64,000 nucleotides of DNA, taken from assembly GCA_032622095.1 (NCBI GenBank), contig CP136065.1, forward strand, positions 57,163,949-57,227,948, given 5' to 3'. The notes beneath the pieces are model-generated. The model was not told the origin of the DNA. It ran no database searches and saw only the letters and a program-made list of their open reading frames with translations. The DNA comes from Siphonodentalium dalli (Eukaryota > Mollusca > Scaphopoda > Gadilida > Siphonodentaliidae). Both the position numbers and the translations under genes were made by a program. Shown here one piece after another: positions 39,795 through 50,637 of the stretch (positions are counted from its first letter, which is position 1; the number at the start of each line of letters is the position of its first letter).

Positions 39795-42530
39795 GATCTA
39801 GAGGTGATCCTAAACATGCCTGTAAATTTTCAAAACAATTCTCCAATAAATGTGGGCTGCAGGGTGAGCCAATGGATTCAAATTTGAAATCCAATATGGC
39901 TGCTGGCAGCCATATTCTTTCAACAAATTTCGGGGAAAATAGGAGGCTCTATCTAGAGCTCACACCTGAAGATCTATATGAAGTTTGTTGACAAACTGAT
40001 GAGAGATGTGACCTGTACAGTGTGCTAAAGGAAATTGTTGACGGATCACACACGGACAGAAACCAACTCATAGCACTACTAAAAGTGGACTTTTTGAGCT
40101 AATAAAAGGTCGCCGATCATACGTCCCCCGAAAAAAGATGGTTTTCTTAGGATGATGGCTTTTTCAGAACAAAAAAAAAGAAAGGGGAATAACTCTGTCA
40201 AATTGATCTTTTTTCTGTTGTCCATATACATGTTGCACATTAGAGAATAGCAATATATGGGTAACAATATACTAAAGTTTCAATGCCATACATTTGAAAC
40301 TGTGGGAGGAGTTGATTACACAATGAAGGTACCCAAAATGAAAGTGTCAATGACACTGTAGCTCTACTTGGGAAGGCATTAATAATTTTATGCTGAGCAG
40401 TCAATAGAATGATAAAAAAGGAAAGTCAAAGTTTCAGTAAATGGATTTCATTGTGCAAATGAAATTAATTTCATTTCAAAGATTTCTCCACTAAATGTGG
40501 GCTCCAGAGTGTCGATGGATTCAAATGTGAAATCCAAGATGGCTCCAGGCGCCCATGTTTTTTAACAAATTTCAGAAGAATTGGACAGCTTCCATCTAAA
40601 TGTCACACCAAAGAGCAATATGAAGTTTGGATGAGGGATGTGGCACGTAGGATTTCAGTTGGTGAAAAGAGTAAAATCCAAGATGGCCACTGGCGACCAT
40701 GTTTTTATTACAAAATTTGTAAAATATTGTTGGCTCCAATCTAGAGGTCACCCTGAAGATCCTTATGAAGTTTGGTTACGATCGGATGAGGGATGTGGCC
40801 TGCAGATTGTGTCGAAAGATTTAGTCATGCAAAGAGTAAAATCCAAGATGGCAACTGGCAGCCATTTTTTTCAATGAATTTCGGAAAAAATTGTTAGCTT
40901 CCATCAAGATGTCACCCCGAAGATGCATATAAAGTTTGGTGGTGATCGGATGAGGGATGTGGTCTGTTGGGGGGACCAAAGAATTTAGTCACACAAAGAG
41001 TAAAATACAAGATGGCTGCCAGTAGCCATGTTTTTGATCGAAATCATTCAAATTTGATAGCTCTCATCTAGAGGTGATCCTAATCATGCATGAAAATTTA
41101 CAAAACATGTCTTAGATATATGCGGGCTGCAGGGTGTGCCGATGGATCAAATTTGAAATCGAAGATAGTTGCTGGTGGCCATATTTTTTAACGAATTCAG
41201 AAATAATCGATGGTTCCCATCGAGATATCACCCCGAAGATCCGTATAAAGTTTGATGTTATTACAGGGTTTCCGCCAAGGGGAAATTAATGAGTCCGTAT
41301 TGGGGAAACACATAACGCGACGGGACGACCATGGTTCGTCCTGTCGGGTGAAAATTTTGTTATTTGACACTGAATAGTAGCCATTTCCTTGCACCTGAGT
41401 GTCACACAAAGCAATCCAAAGCTACGTATATTATGCAAGTCGATCATTTTCCGTGGGTGCATTAATTCTGTTGATGGTATCCAGATAATTAATCATGTAA
41501 TTATGCACATAAGACTGCCGTCTGATTGAAGACTAATGAGACTATATCAAGCTCCAACTTACAGTGTTTAAAAATTTATAACTTACATTAAGATTCCGAC
41601 AGGTATAATGAAACTAAACACTAAAAAGCATCTATCCAATACTACCTAGCTGGGAGAATTGAATCAAGTATTTCCTAGAATTTCAAGTAGCTTCCGTGAA
41701 AACGAAACTGATTTTTCCATGTATTCTTTCAATCGTAAAACTATGTGTGCGCTGTGACGTCATATATACTGCAGGGTTTGTCTGCAGGAGATATTTATAG
41801 CGGCGAAATACGAATGTTAGTGAAATCATTCAAACTCGGAACGCGTAGCTTGTCAATAGTCTGTATTAGTCAAACAACAGTTACTGACGACCGCTGCTAT
41901 AGAGTTTTAGCCAACGTGTTATAAAATATAATTGAGTTTTGGCGGGAAATGGGAACATGTGAGCCGTTGTTTGTGTTTGGGGACCCAGGCGGGACAACGA
42001 AGCTATTATGGACCGTACTTTGACTTTATCTCCATATTGGGTGGGGGTATGTTTTTTGTGTTTATCCTCCATGCATGTTATATGGGTCAAATAAATGGTG
42101 TTGTCACTATGAATTCCCGCTATAAAGACTGATTTGGGACAGGTTCCGTATTATAACAGTACGATAGCACGGGATCTCGGAGGTAGATACCTCCTTTGGT
42201 AGGAGAACCGCCTGTTGGCATATGTTTATCCCTACTCTGCCTAACTCAGCAATTCGGCATTCTTTGATCAAATTATGTAATCGTACGATAGCACGGGATC
42301 TCCGAGCGTGAGTAGTTTCAACCACAGAAATCCCGTGCGGAGTAATATCCGTACTCAGCAGTCCGACATTCTTTGATGTTACCGCGACATTTATTACGTT
42401 GTATATAACGTCGCTATTTCAATGCACACCAAACATTACGTTGTAGTTTTGGCGCTTTGATTTCAAAGGGTTACGCTGTACCGGTAAAGTACTGTACTCA
42501 ATTAACCCGTTTTTCACCAGTATTCTGTTC

Positions 42531-42564
<34 letters not shown>

Positions 42565-43305
42565 AACTCCCGTTGCAGCCAGATTTTTTATGACATATAA
42601 ACATATTGCTACTGACTTTTGGTACATGTATGAATCAAAAAGATCATCTGCGAGGGGAATGGGTCCGTGGGACGGACGCGCAGCCGGCCTCGTGGAAATC
42701 CTGGTTAATAGGATAAGGGATGTGGCTTGTAGGGTGTGCCAAAAGATTTAGTCATGGAAAGAGTAAAATCCAAGATGGCTGCTGGCAGCCATGTTTTTTA
42801 ACGAATTTTCGGAAATAAACGATGGCTCCCATTTAGAGGTCAACCCGAAGATCCATATGAAGTTTGGTGGTGATTAGATGAGGAATGTGGTCTGTAAGGT
42901 GTGCCAAAGGAAATAGTCATGCAAAAAGTTAAATTCAAGATGGCTTCCAGCAGCCATATTTTTCATTGAAAATCATTCAAATTTGATAGCTCCCATCTAG
43001 AGGTGATCCTAAACATGCTTGTAAATTTTCAAAATAATTCTCCTATATATGCGGGTTGCAGGGAGTGCCGATGGATTCAAATATGAAATCCAATATGGCT
43101 GCCGGCAGCCATGTTTTTTTAACGAATTTCGGGAAAAATATCAGACTCCATCTACAGGTCACCCTGAAGATCCATATGAAGTTTGGTGACCATAAGATGA
43201 GAGATGTGACCAGTAGAGTGTTCTAAAGGAAATTGTTGATGTATCACAGACGGATACCAACCCATAGCAATAGCTCAAACTTGACTTTGCTGAGCTATTA
43301 CAGGT
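39795..43305 (+). repeat. R2-family tandem array split by a hAT element
   Basis: Units of about 150-165 bp with AGTAAAATCCAAGATGGCCA, CTGGCAGCCATGTTTTT, AACGAATTTCGG, CCTGAAGATCC.TATGAAGTT TGG and GATCGGATGAGGGATGTGG. They run from 39795 to 41263 and resume at 42704. An R1-type interlude occupies about 40075-40450. The right end has ACAGACGGATACCAACCCAT then a hairpin of TAGCTCAAAC..TGAGCTA type at 43270-43300. Frames such as 40638-40877 are repeat reading frames. Confidence 0.75.
41264..42703. mobile_element. hAT-like element (family M), 1.44 kb, 7-bp imperfect duplication
   Basis: Ends CAGGGTTTCCGCCAAGG and, inward from the right, CAGGATTTCCACGAGGC. It lies between GTTATTA (41257-41263) and GTTAATA (42704-42710), in the middle of an R2 unit whose flanks rejoin correctly (TTTGATG..|..GGATAAGGGATGTGG). 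A C29-class homopolymer lies at 42533-42563, and a block ACGATAGCACGGGATCT is repeated at 42160 and 42284. No transposase domain is recognised. A related terminus is at 49178. Confidence 0.75.
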
Positions 43306-43399
43306 CGCCGTTCATACGTGCCCCGTAAAAAGATGGTTTTCTTAGGATGTTGGGTTTTTTCAGAATAGAAAAATCAATGTTTGGTAAAAAATAGTCAAG

Positions 43400-43586
43400 A
43401 AAGGGGAATAATTCGGTGAATAATATTTTTTTTTCCGTTATCAATATGCATTTTGCACATTAGCAATATATGGGTAACATCATACTAAAGTTTCAATTAT
43501 CTAAATTTGAAACTGAAAGGAGTTAAACTACACAATGAAGGTACCCAAAATCAAAATAAAATAATATTAATTTATATAATACTTAC
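43400..43586. other. AT-rich tail of R1/R2 material
   Basis: Worn unit ending in ACACAATGAAGGTACCCAAA, also seen at 40318. No gene. Confidence 0.45.
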
Positions 43587-43698
43587 GGGGTGTTGAGACA
43601 TTTATGAATGGGTTTGAGACTGCATAGAAAAGAAGCTGTTTCATCTCCTTCAACACAGACTAAGTTGGGCTGGGCTCCATTCTAATGTTTAGTGATAT
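43587..43698 (-). CDS. Candidate host exon b, in-frame TAG in one frame
   Basis: On the minus strand TTTCTGTTTCAG| precedes and CACCCC|gtaagtat follows, both strong splice consensus matches. In the frame that continues exon a (46424-46504), it reads ISLNIRMEPSPT, then TAG, then SVLKEMKQLLFYAVSNPFIN VSTP. Using an alternative acceptor 17 bases inside (ATTAG|AATGG), another frame is fully open: NGAQPNLVCVEGDETASFLC then SLKPIHKCLNTP. I cannot identify either peptide. It is either an exon of a host gene in the alternative frame, a nonsense-bearing exon, or part of a non-coding transcript. Confidence 0.45.
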
Positions 43699-43763
43699 CT
43701 GAAACAGAAATGATGGTTTTAACAAACTTCAATCAATTTTAAATAATCCTTCAAATAATATAT

Positions 43764-43928
43764 AGAGAGTAATCAATTAGTTCCGAGAATTACGTTATGA
43801 ATAATTCACGAGAGGCGAGAGACGTTGGTAAGAAACGAGTGCGCGTTAGAGCACGAGTTTCTTACCTAAACGTCTCTCGCCTCGAGTGATTTATTTAACG
43901 TAATTCTCGGAACTTATTGATTACTCTA
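43764..43928. mobile_element. 165-bp palindromic foldback element I
   Basis: Arms AGAGTAATCAATTAGTTCCG and CGGAACTTATTGATTACTCT, continuing through GAGAATTACGTTA and GGCGAGAGACGTT to an apex AGAAACGAGTGCGCGTTAGA GC. Probably TA-flanked (TATAGAG / CTCTATTATA). Single copy in the window. The position just upstream of exon b (on the minus strand) puts it in the intron. Confidence 0.72.
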
Positions 43929-43929
43929 T

Positions 43930-44400
43930 TATACTTCTGCATCAATTTGGTTCACCAAATATGACTAAAACACCCAGAATTAATGCACAAAAGTCCACGG
44001 GTTGGGAACTGCTCCTCGAGGCTGATACATCTTTCGATCTTCGGTCCAGTTCTTATCCGATCTCGTCAAGGTCACTGGGGATTTTTACGTCAATGTTCAC
44101 ACAAATTTGGATAACTGTGGGATGTTATATTGGCTGTTTTCAAACAATATTTTCGTTATCGAAATATAATGGACCAAATTTGCGATTTGTGCATAATTTA
44201 TTAAAGTTGCGATTTACATGTATGCACTGATGTTGAAAATATATCCATGACTATAAAAGTGCCTTTCATATTGCAAGACACCCATTATGTTTTTCACATT
44301 TAAAGACAAGAACATGATATGTGTGTAGGCATAATTACAGGTTGCAGAATGAAACAGTGTTTTCAACAGACGTTTTGATCTCCTGGAAACTGCTATGCAC
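43930..44400. other. No recognised gene
   Basis: Unique DNA. The plus frame at 43961-44230 (89 codons, MTKTPRINAQKSTGWELLLE...) has no recognised domain and no splice support. Confidence 0.35.
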
Positions 44401-44470
44401 CAGGGACCAGCCTTGAGGTTTCAACTTCGGAGAAGTCACTTCTCCCTGTGAAGTTCAATTTACACCCCAA
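44401..44470 (+). mobile_element. hAT-like left terminus, CAGGGACCAGCC type
   Basis: CAGGGACCAGCCTTGAGGTT followed by AACTTCGGAGAAGTCACTTC TCCC. It matches, inverted, the termini ending at 23508 and 49980. It could pair with the one at 49980 (5.6 kb apart), but the flanks CTATGCAC and GGAAGCAT do not match, so one element is not demonstrated. Confidence 0.55.
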
Positions 44471-44605
44471 TATTACCCTTCTATGAACCTATAAGTATTA
44501 TGCAACACAAGAGCCGATTTATAGAATCATTATAGTTGGTGAGAACACCACAATATTCAGTAAATATACTTTAAATAATAAATACAGCTATATAAATATC
44601 AGAAC

Positions 44606-44751
44606 TGAATGTAGTGGGTGTGTGTATTATTGGGGGATACGGCGCTGTGGTCGTTGGGGCCACATTTAGTGTAAAGCGCTTCGCGGTTTACACAATGTAC
44701 AAACGGCCACAACGCCGTATCCCCCAATAACACACACACCTACTACATTCA
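44606..44751. mobile_element. 146-bp palindromic foldback element J
   Basis: Arms TGAATGTAGTGGGTGTGTGT and ACACACACCTACTACATTCA, continuing ATTGGGGGATACGGCG and the complement; apex with GTAAAGCGCTTCGCGGTTTA C, itself a hairpin. GC-rich in AT-rich surroundings. Flanking duplication not evident. Confidence 0.75.
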
Positions 44752-44759
44752 TTTCTTAA

Positions 44760-45630
44760 ATAATAAAGAATAATGAAATGAAGATATAGCGATAAACATG
44801 CTATAATAAATATTGTTATCCTTCATCCCATTTTCCTCTCTTCTGATTGGCTGAGAGTGTCACATGGCGGGCCGTAAATCACCATATTACCCTCGAGGGT
44901 AACATTGTCTCAGTTATTGACCGCTCAGCTGTTACCAGTAAACATAGAACTACGAAGAACTCACCGCGCAGAGATTCTCTGACAGCTCTCTGATAATTTC
45001 GAAAAACACTGTTTTTATAAACCCCACTGTTTCATATTGGACCTTTTTATATCAATAATAAAGACAGTGGGACAAATAGATAAACCTTATTATGCAGTTG
45101 GTATGCTGCAGACAATTGCACATACGATGTACATACGTTACAACTAGGTTTATGTACTAGAGCAAATAGCCACTCTTTGCTGTTTATCAATTGATTATTT
45201 CTTTTCTTCAATACATTCCTCAGACTTCAGAGAATACCCGTATGTTGCGTAACGATCTGTGACAGATGTCAATTTCTTTTTGCACTACTACAACGTGTTA
45301 GTTCCTCATTTTAGCATTCTGGAAATTAACACGTCTGTCGGCGTCTTCACGCTCATTTGAAACGAAACCGAACATTTCGCTGCATGGCTACTCTAACTTC
45401 GAAATTGCTTTACTCCTCTTTCCGTGAACCGATTTCCACAATGCAACCAGCAAACTGACCAGAGAATATCCGCGCAAATGACGGGTCTGTTAATTGATCC
45501 AGATTATGAATGTTTTATTTTCTAAATAGCGATGATTCCAACATAAAATTAACTTTTCAACTGGATTAAAGAATATATGCGCGCATTTATGCCTGCTATT
45601 AAGGAGGTTCGTGTGTACTCCTTTGTCAGA
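44760..45630. other. No recognised gene
   Basis: Unique DNA with an (AT)-rich start and a less AT-rich part from 44830 to 45000. No supported exon. Confidence 0.4.
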
Positions 45631-45637
45631 TAACAAA

Positions 45638-45790
45638 ACAGTTATCACCCTTGTTTTCGTGAGACACGGGGATTTGTCGCCGCTCTCGACCTGGAATGTC
45701 ACCCTCGGGCCTGGCGGCCCTCGGGTGACATTCCAGGTCTCAAGCGGGCGACAAATCCCCGTGTCTCACTCAATCGCGGGCGATAACTGT
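45638..45790. mobile_element. 153-bp palindromic foldback element K
   Basis: Ends ACAGTTATCACCC and GGGCGATAACTGT. Inner arms GTGAGACACGGGGATTTGTC GCC and GACCTGGAATGTCACCCTCG pair with their complements around GGGCCTGGCGGCCC. The frame reading RHGDLSPLSTWNVTLGPGG is a product of the palindrome. Confidence 0.75.
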
Positions 45791-46423
45791 ATATTATTGA
45801 GCTGTATTGTGGTCATGTTGTGACATCTCTTTATTTAGAATACGTGCGTGCAATTTCAATATGAATACTCTACGTTCTAAACAATCTTTATTTGGCAAAT
45901 TACATAATTATCCATATAGTTTAGAAGATTTAATTAAATTTGATTATCTTTGCAAATACAATTCTATTACGAATGCTTGTTTTGTCTGACCATTCCCCAA
46001 TTATGAAGAAATGTACATTAGTTTGATTTTCAACAAACGACGTTTGATCAGTTAAGATATGCCACACTAACATGTAGTTTATTCGATAACTTCATGAGAC
46101 TACAGCCAAACACTGTGGATGTGGTTTGTGTGAATATTAAGTGAATATTAATAAAATTCCAGGAAGCTATTGATTGGTCAAGCAACGCATCCTTTGATGC
46201 ACAAGTAATTTCATTGCCATTGGCTCGATTCTTCCCGTTTGAAATAAATTTAACCACGGGACCACCTAGATTGTAAGTTGATTGAACGAAACACGGTCTA
46301 ATTTGAACAAGACTGGATAAATTCCAACAAAATCACATGGGCATAGTGTTTGAGCCTCGGAGGACATGCCCTTGAGGAATCTATCGTTGGTTATGCACAA
46401 TAAATATTTGTACGATAACTTAC
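45791..46423. other. No recognised gene
   Basis: Unique AT-rich DNA, intronic if exons a and b are real. A block near 46028 (TTCAACAAACGACGTTTG) resembles the apex of family B. Confidence 0.4.
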
Positions 46424-46504
46424 AATTTCTAAGGCTGTTTCAATGATCTACACTGTAATATTCTTATTCCCAACATTCAGCAGTCTGGTAAATTCTGGAT
46501 CAAT
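46424..46504 (-). CDS. Candidate host exon a, one in-frame TAG
   Basis: 81 bases between ATTCTTTTCCAG| and |gtaagttatc on the minus strand, both strong splice matches. Frame 1 reads IDPEFTRLLNVGNKNITV, then TAG, then IIETALEI; the other two frames have stops too. The length is a multiple of three and the frame continues into exon b at 43.6 kb. A single C-to-T change in CAG would give TAG both here and in exon b. I do not recognise the protein. Alternatives: pseudogene, nonsense-mediated-decay exon, or non-coding RNA exon. Confidence 0.43.
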
Positions 46505-47160
46505 CTGGAAAAGAATAAATACAAATTGATTTTCAGTTACCGGTATATTTTTTTTTTATAAATTAGGATTTAAACGTTGAGTTATTTTCTGATAAATAGT
46601 TAAACTAACAGTTAAAGACAATTCCAAGGTAAGGTATCGACTGTGAAAAAGATCAATATCCAAGATATAGTGTGATGATACCTTGATACACCTGTAGGAA
46701 ACAGCCATTAAAAAGATAACTTTTTTTCCATGGAAAGTTCACCTATATTTTGTTCCCATACTGGTCTTAATCAAAAATTCATTTATATATTAAAGGGTAT
46801 ACATGTATATATTAAAAACTCACAATGTCAGTATATTTATTTTATATAAACGCTCATTGAAATATAAATAATGAATGATTTGATTCCAATGACTGACCCT
46901 GGTGATGTTGCCACCTCCTATGGTACTGTAAATAGTATGGTGTCCAATGTCTTCCATGGAGGTGGTGAATAGTGTCTATTGGAACCGTAATAAGAAATGA
47001 GAACTGATTTGTGCAATAAAATGGTGCATATGTGAAGGGGAGATGTCGCTTACTGTGAGTAGAGCTACTCAATTCTACGAAAACTACATTTATATCCTAA
47101 CATGTGCAGTTGTTTCGGAAAATTGACAAACTAAGGTCGATAACATAGATACATGTAGAC
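46505..47160. other. No recognised gene
   Basis: Unique AT-rich DNA. The frames at 46854-47072 (both strands open for about 30-70 codons) show no domain. Confidence 0.38.
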
Positions 47161-47164
47161 TAAA

Positions 47165-47875
47165 TGAAAATGCAAAAAAAAACATCATTGGGCACTCTTT
47201 TGAAAACATTAGTGATGGCAAACCTCCCTGTACCAAATTTCATTCAGATCTGATAACACATGGCTGAGATATCTGCGCGAATGGACAAAAAGAAATGATA
47301 AATAAGGAAAGATAACTCTAAAATGGAAAATGCAAACGTCATTTGCTCTTTTTTTTAAAGCAGTTATGAACCTCCATACGAAATTTCATATAGATCCTAT
47401 AACCATTGAGATTTTTGCATGGACGGACAAAAAAAAACACATTTGCTGGCACCCATGTGTTTAAACAGAATTTGGAGAAAAAAATTGACAGCTCACATCT
47501 AGAGGCCACCCCTAAGATCCATATGAAGTTTGGTGACGATCGAAGAAAGATGTGGCCTGTAGGATGTGCCGACAGATTTAGACATGCAAAGAGAGAAAGT
47601 CCCATGACTCAATAAGGGCTGTAACTCTGGGAAAAAATCAATAGACGAAATGCGCTGCTTGTAAATACCATCTCCCCGATGTTGCTTCATCAATATACCC
47701 AAGATCATTAAAATCCGACTGACTACCATATGAACAAGATATAGAGCTTCAAAGTTGTTACAGACGGACGGTCTCACAGACAAACTCAGACGGATGGAAC
47801 CCATTTCTATATTGCAGGATCCTTTCCATTATTACCATTCTTTGTAATAATGGAAGCGATTCTGTAACTTAAAGT
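47165..47875 (+). repeat. Mixed R3 and R2 units closing with GACGG run and hairpin
   Basis: R3 units (CATTGGGCACTCTTTTGAAA at 47187 and a second at 47338) switch at about 47440 into an R2-like unit (TTTGCTGGCACCCATGTGTT, AGATCCATATGAAGTTTGGT GACGATCG), then an R1-type end with CAGACGGACGG..CAGACGGATGG and a hairpin CCATTATTACC..GTAATAATGG at 47825-47855. It shows that R1, R2 and R3 share one architecture and recombine. Confidence 0.62.
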
Positions 47876-47979
47876 ATATCACCATTCGCCAACGAATCGC
47901 CCATTAGTTCGAACGCGTCCATGTTTACCAGTCTAGAGGGGACATAGGATCACATCTCTATCGGAGTGGCACCAATGAA

Positions 47980-49165
47980 GAGTGAAGACCCAGGGGCGAT
48001 TAACTTCTGACTCCAAAGATAAGGCGGACATCTTGCTGAGTCAGTTCAAGTCAGTATTTACACTCGAAGACCAAAATGAGTGATTGCCAAAATTGGAAGA
48101 CCAGGCCAAACCCAATATTGAAGACTTGACTCAGTGTTTAATGAAGGAGTGAAAAAAAACTACTGAAGAATCAAAAGATACAGAAAGCCTCAGGACCTGA
48201 CAACATCCCAAATATCTTGCTGAAACTTAGTCTCAAAGAATGTGCAGAGGTCATCGTAACACCAATAACATCAATATTCAAATATTCCATACAAACCGCC
48301 CAACAAACATCAGTTTGGAAAACAGCAAACATAACAGCCATCTACAATAAAGGCCACAAACACTCTGCCGAAAACTGCAGGCCAGTACCGCTTACATGTG
48401 TAAAATCTTCAAAATACTCGAGAACATCGTATGCAGGCATACCGGTATCCTCAACCACCTGGACAAGCATAAAATCCTAACCTCCCTCAACCACGGCTTT
48501 CGATCTGGCTTTTTATGTAAGACACAGCTGGCATTCACCACCCACAATTTAATGAAGGCTTGTGATGAAGAAATACAAGTCGACATTGCATCCTCGATAT
48601 TTCAAATGCATTTGACGCTGTGCCACACCGTAAACTATTAGTCACAAGCTCAACAACTACAGAATAAATGATAAACTTGTATACTGGCTAACATCCTTCC
48701 TACTAACATCAAAAAAGAGCAATTGACTCTGGCGTCCCACAACGATCAGTCTTAGGACCCCTACTGATTCTCTGTCATATTAACGACATGCCTGCAATAA
48801 TCAAATCTCAAGTGTGACTGTTTGCTGATGACTGCCTCTTATACCAGGAAATAAACAAATTCAAGGATCATATCAAACTGCAAGAGGATCTGTACACTAT
48901 GGAATAATGAGCATCAACATGGGGCATAAAATTCAACACTAAAAAATGCCACATGTCGACATTGTCTTCAGGAAAGAAAACTGACTAAACGGTGACATCC
49001 TAAGATAAGTCCAATGAACACCTTTACCTAGGCCTCACTCTAAGCTACAGCATGACATGGGATGCCCACATCAACATTCAATAGCGTATGCAAGAAGGCG
49101 AATAACATCCTAAGATTTTCTGTGAAGAAACTTGAGAAACTGTCCAGAAAACCTCAAGTAAACAA
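47980..49165 (+). pseudogene. Non-LTR retrotransposon reverse transcriptase, decayed
   Basis: A frameshifted RT domain. In order: DSKDKADILLSQFKSVFTLE (48009 on), KASGPDNIPNILLK (48187), WKTANITAIYNKGHKHSAEN (48316 on), KHKILTSLNHGFRSGFLCKT QLAFTTHNLMKACDEE (48468 on, other frame), then DSGVPQRSVLGPLLILCHIN DMP (48727), and the catalytic FADDCLLY (48821). Later comes TWDAHIN..CKKANNILRF. The GPDNIP, SVLGPLL and FADD boxes are RT motifs of Jockey/CR1-like LINEs. At least four frameshifts and several stops make it dead. The endonuclease domain and 3' tail are not visible; it ends where a hAT terminus begins. Confidence 0.85.
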
Positions 49166-49177
49166 GGTATATACATG

Positions 49178-49262
49178 CAGGGTTTCAGCCAGGCCAGCTG
49201 CGGGTCCGCCGCCCGGACCCATTCCCTATGCCGACCTTTGCCATGAAATCCCGTTCATACAC
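49178..49262 (+). mobile_element. hAT-like terminus of family M
   Basis: CAGGGTTTCAGCCAGGCCAG then CTGCGGGTCCGCCGCCCGGA CCCATTCCC matches the inward-read right end of the element at 41264-42703. Only this end is seen; it interrupts the LINE. Confidence 0.6.
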
Positions 49263-49334
49263 AAATAAATGACGTTATTAAAAACTTGTTCAGTCTTGGT
49301 TCAAATATGGAATAATTATGTTCAAATCATAACT

Positions 49335-49445
49335 CTAATAACTATGAATAATGTCCAAACATAATTGTGAGATAATGGTGGCATTTTATCTAATAATTTT
49401 GGGAGAACGGCATTTTTAGAACCGCTTATGAATACCAAATTTGTT
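49335..49445 (+). repeat. Dispersed segment shared with 23215-23310
   Basis: ATAACTATGAATAATGTCCA AACATAATTGTGAGATAATG then AGAACCGCTTATGAATACC; inverse of the 23.2-kb segment. Confidence 0.6.
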
Positions 49446-49879
49446 TTATTAAACAATGCTTATGAGTACGAAAAAAATTACTAAACGAAACGAAATCCTG
49501 AATATTCTCACTCATTAAAAGTGCATAAGCTGGATACAGATATTAACATGTTACACAAATGAATTTGCTTTCAAAGTTGTTCTGGCCTTTACAAACTTTA
49601 ACAAGGGGGTGATGAACTGACACATGGTAAGGTGTATGAGTTGTCATCTACAGGTGTGATAATCCCAAAATCACAAGTCACTGCAGACACATTACGATAT
49701 ATTCACAGTTGTCGGCAATCAACTCTCAGGTGTGAATACGCTCCCAAATCGGATTAATATAGATGTCAATAAGAATTATGGTGTTTTATAAGACCCTGTC
49801 TATAGATAACTGGGTTCAATCAATGTTAGCAATAAATTAGGATGAATATTTTCCCGATTTTCGTCGGTCAACTTCGGAA
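49446..49879. other. No recognised gene
   Basis: Unique DNA; possibly the interior of the hAT-like element ending at 49980. Confidence 0.35.
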
Positions 49880-49980
49880 ATTTCAGGGCGACTTAAACTT
49901 TGCCCAACTGCAAAATTAGGGCAAAGTGAGCAAGAATAGGGAGACTTCTTCGCCCATGTCGCCCTCTCGGCTGGTCCCTG
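49880..49980 (-). mobile_element. hAT-like right terminus, GGCTGGTCCCTG type
   Basis: GGCGACTT..GGGCAAAGTGAG, GGGAGACTTCTTCGCCCATG and GTCGCCCTCTCGGCTGGTCC CTG. Same terminus family as 23508 and 44401. Confidence 0.58.
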
Positions 49981-50637
49981 GGAAGCATTTATGATTGGTC
50001 GACGAACTTACTACGGTTTCAGTTCACGAAAACGGGTCAAGCTCTACCAGTGTAACAATAATGCTCGCAGAATAGACAGAGCCAGTGAAACGATTGTCGC
50101 TGTCATTGGGGGACATTGGCTGGTGTCACCTCTGAAGATATCTAGGATATATAGATTGGTTCGGAAGGGAGATAAATCTTTAAACGATTTCAAGTGAATA
50201 ACACTGGGTAATATTATAGTATAGGGCAATATACATATAGGTAACCATTGGTAAGTGCATGGGTGTTTGCGATGTTTTGTTGAAACATATTTTATATATA
50301 AACAAGACAGTCAATGACTGTGGGGTCGCTCACCAGACTGCAAAGACTGATAAGACTGGGACTCTGGAGACCAAAACAGTCAGCACTTTTCATAATCACT
50401 TTAAAAGAAGTAGATTTAAACAGAATATGTGGCTAGAGAGACTTCAAGTATGTAGATTGGTAAAAATCCACCTTGAAATTGCCAACTGTACACTACTGAT
50501 CACCCCCCCCCCCCTCCTCCAGCTCAACAAGTCCCCTCCTGACCGGGCTCCAGACTCCCAAGTCTTAGGTTGGAATTTCACAACCGACACCTCAAACTTT
50601 CTCAATTGTTGGAAATTTCCAATCTCACAAGCGCCTT
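49981..50637. other. No recognised gene
   Basis: Unique DNA with a C run at 50504-50513. The plus frame at 50259-50642 (127 codons) includes the C run and has no recognised domain. Confidence 0.38.

Noticed and set aside
45611-45823. Frame HGDLSPLSTWNVTLGPGGPR
   Set aside because: Lies entirely across a 153-bp palindrome and is explained by it.
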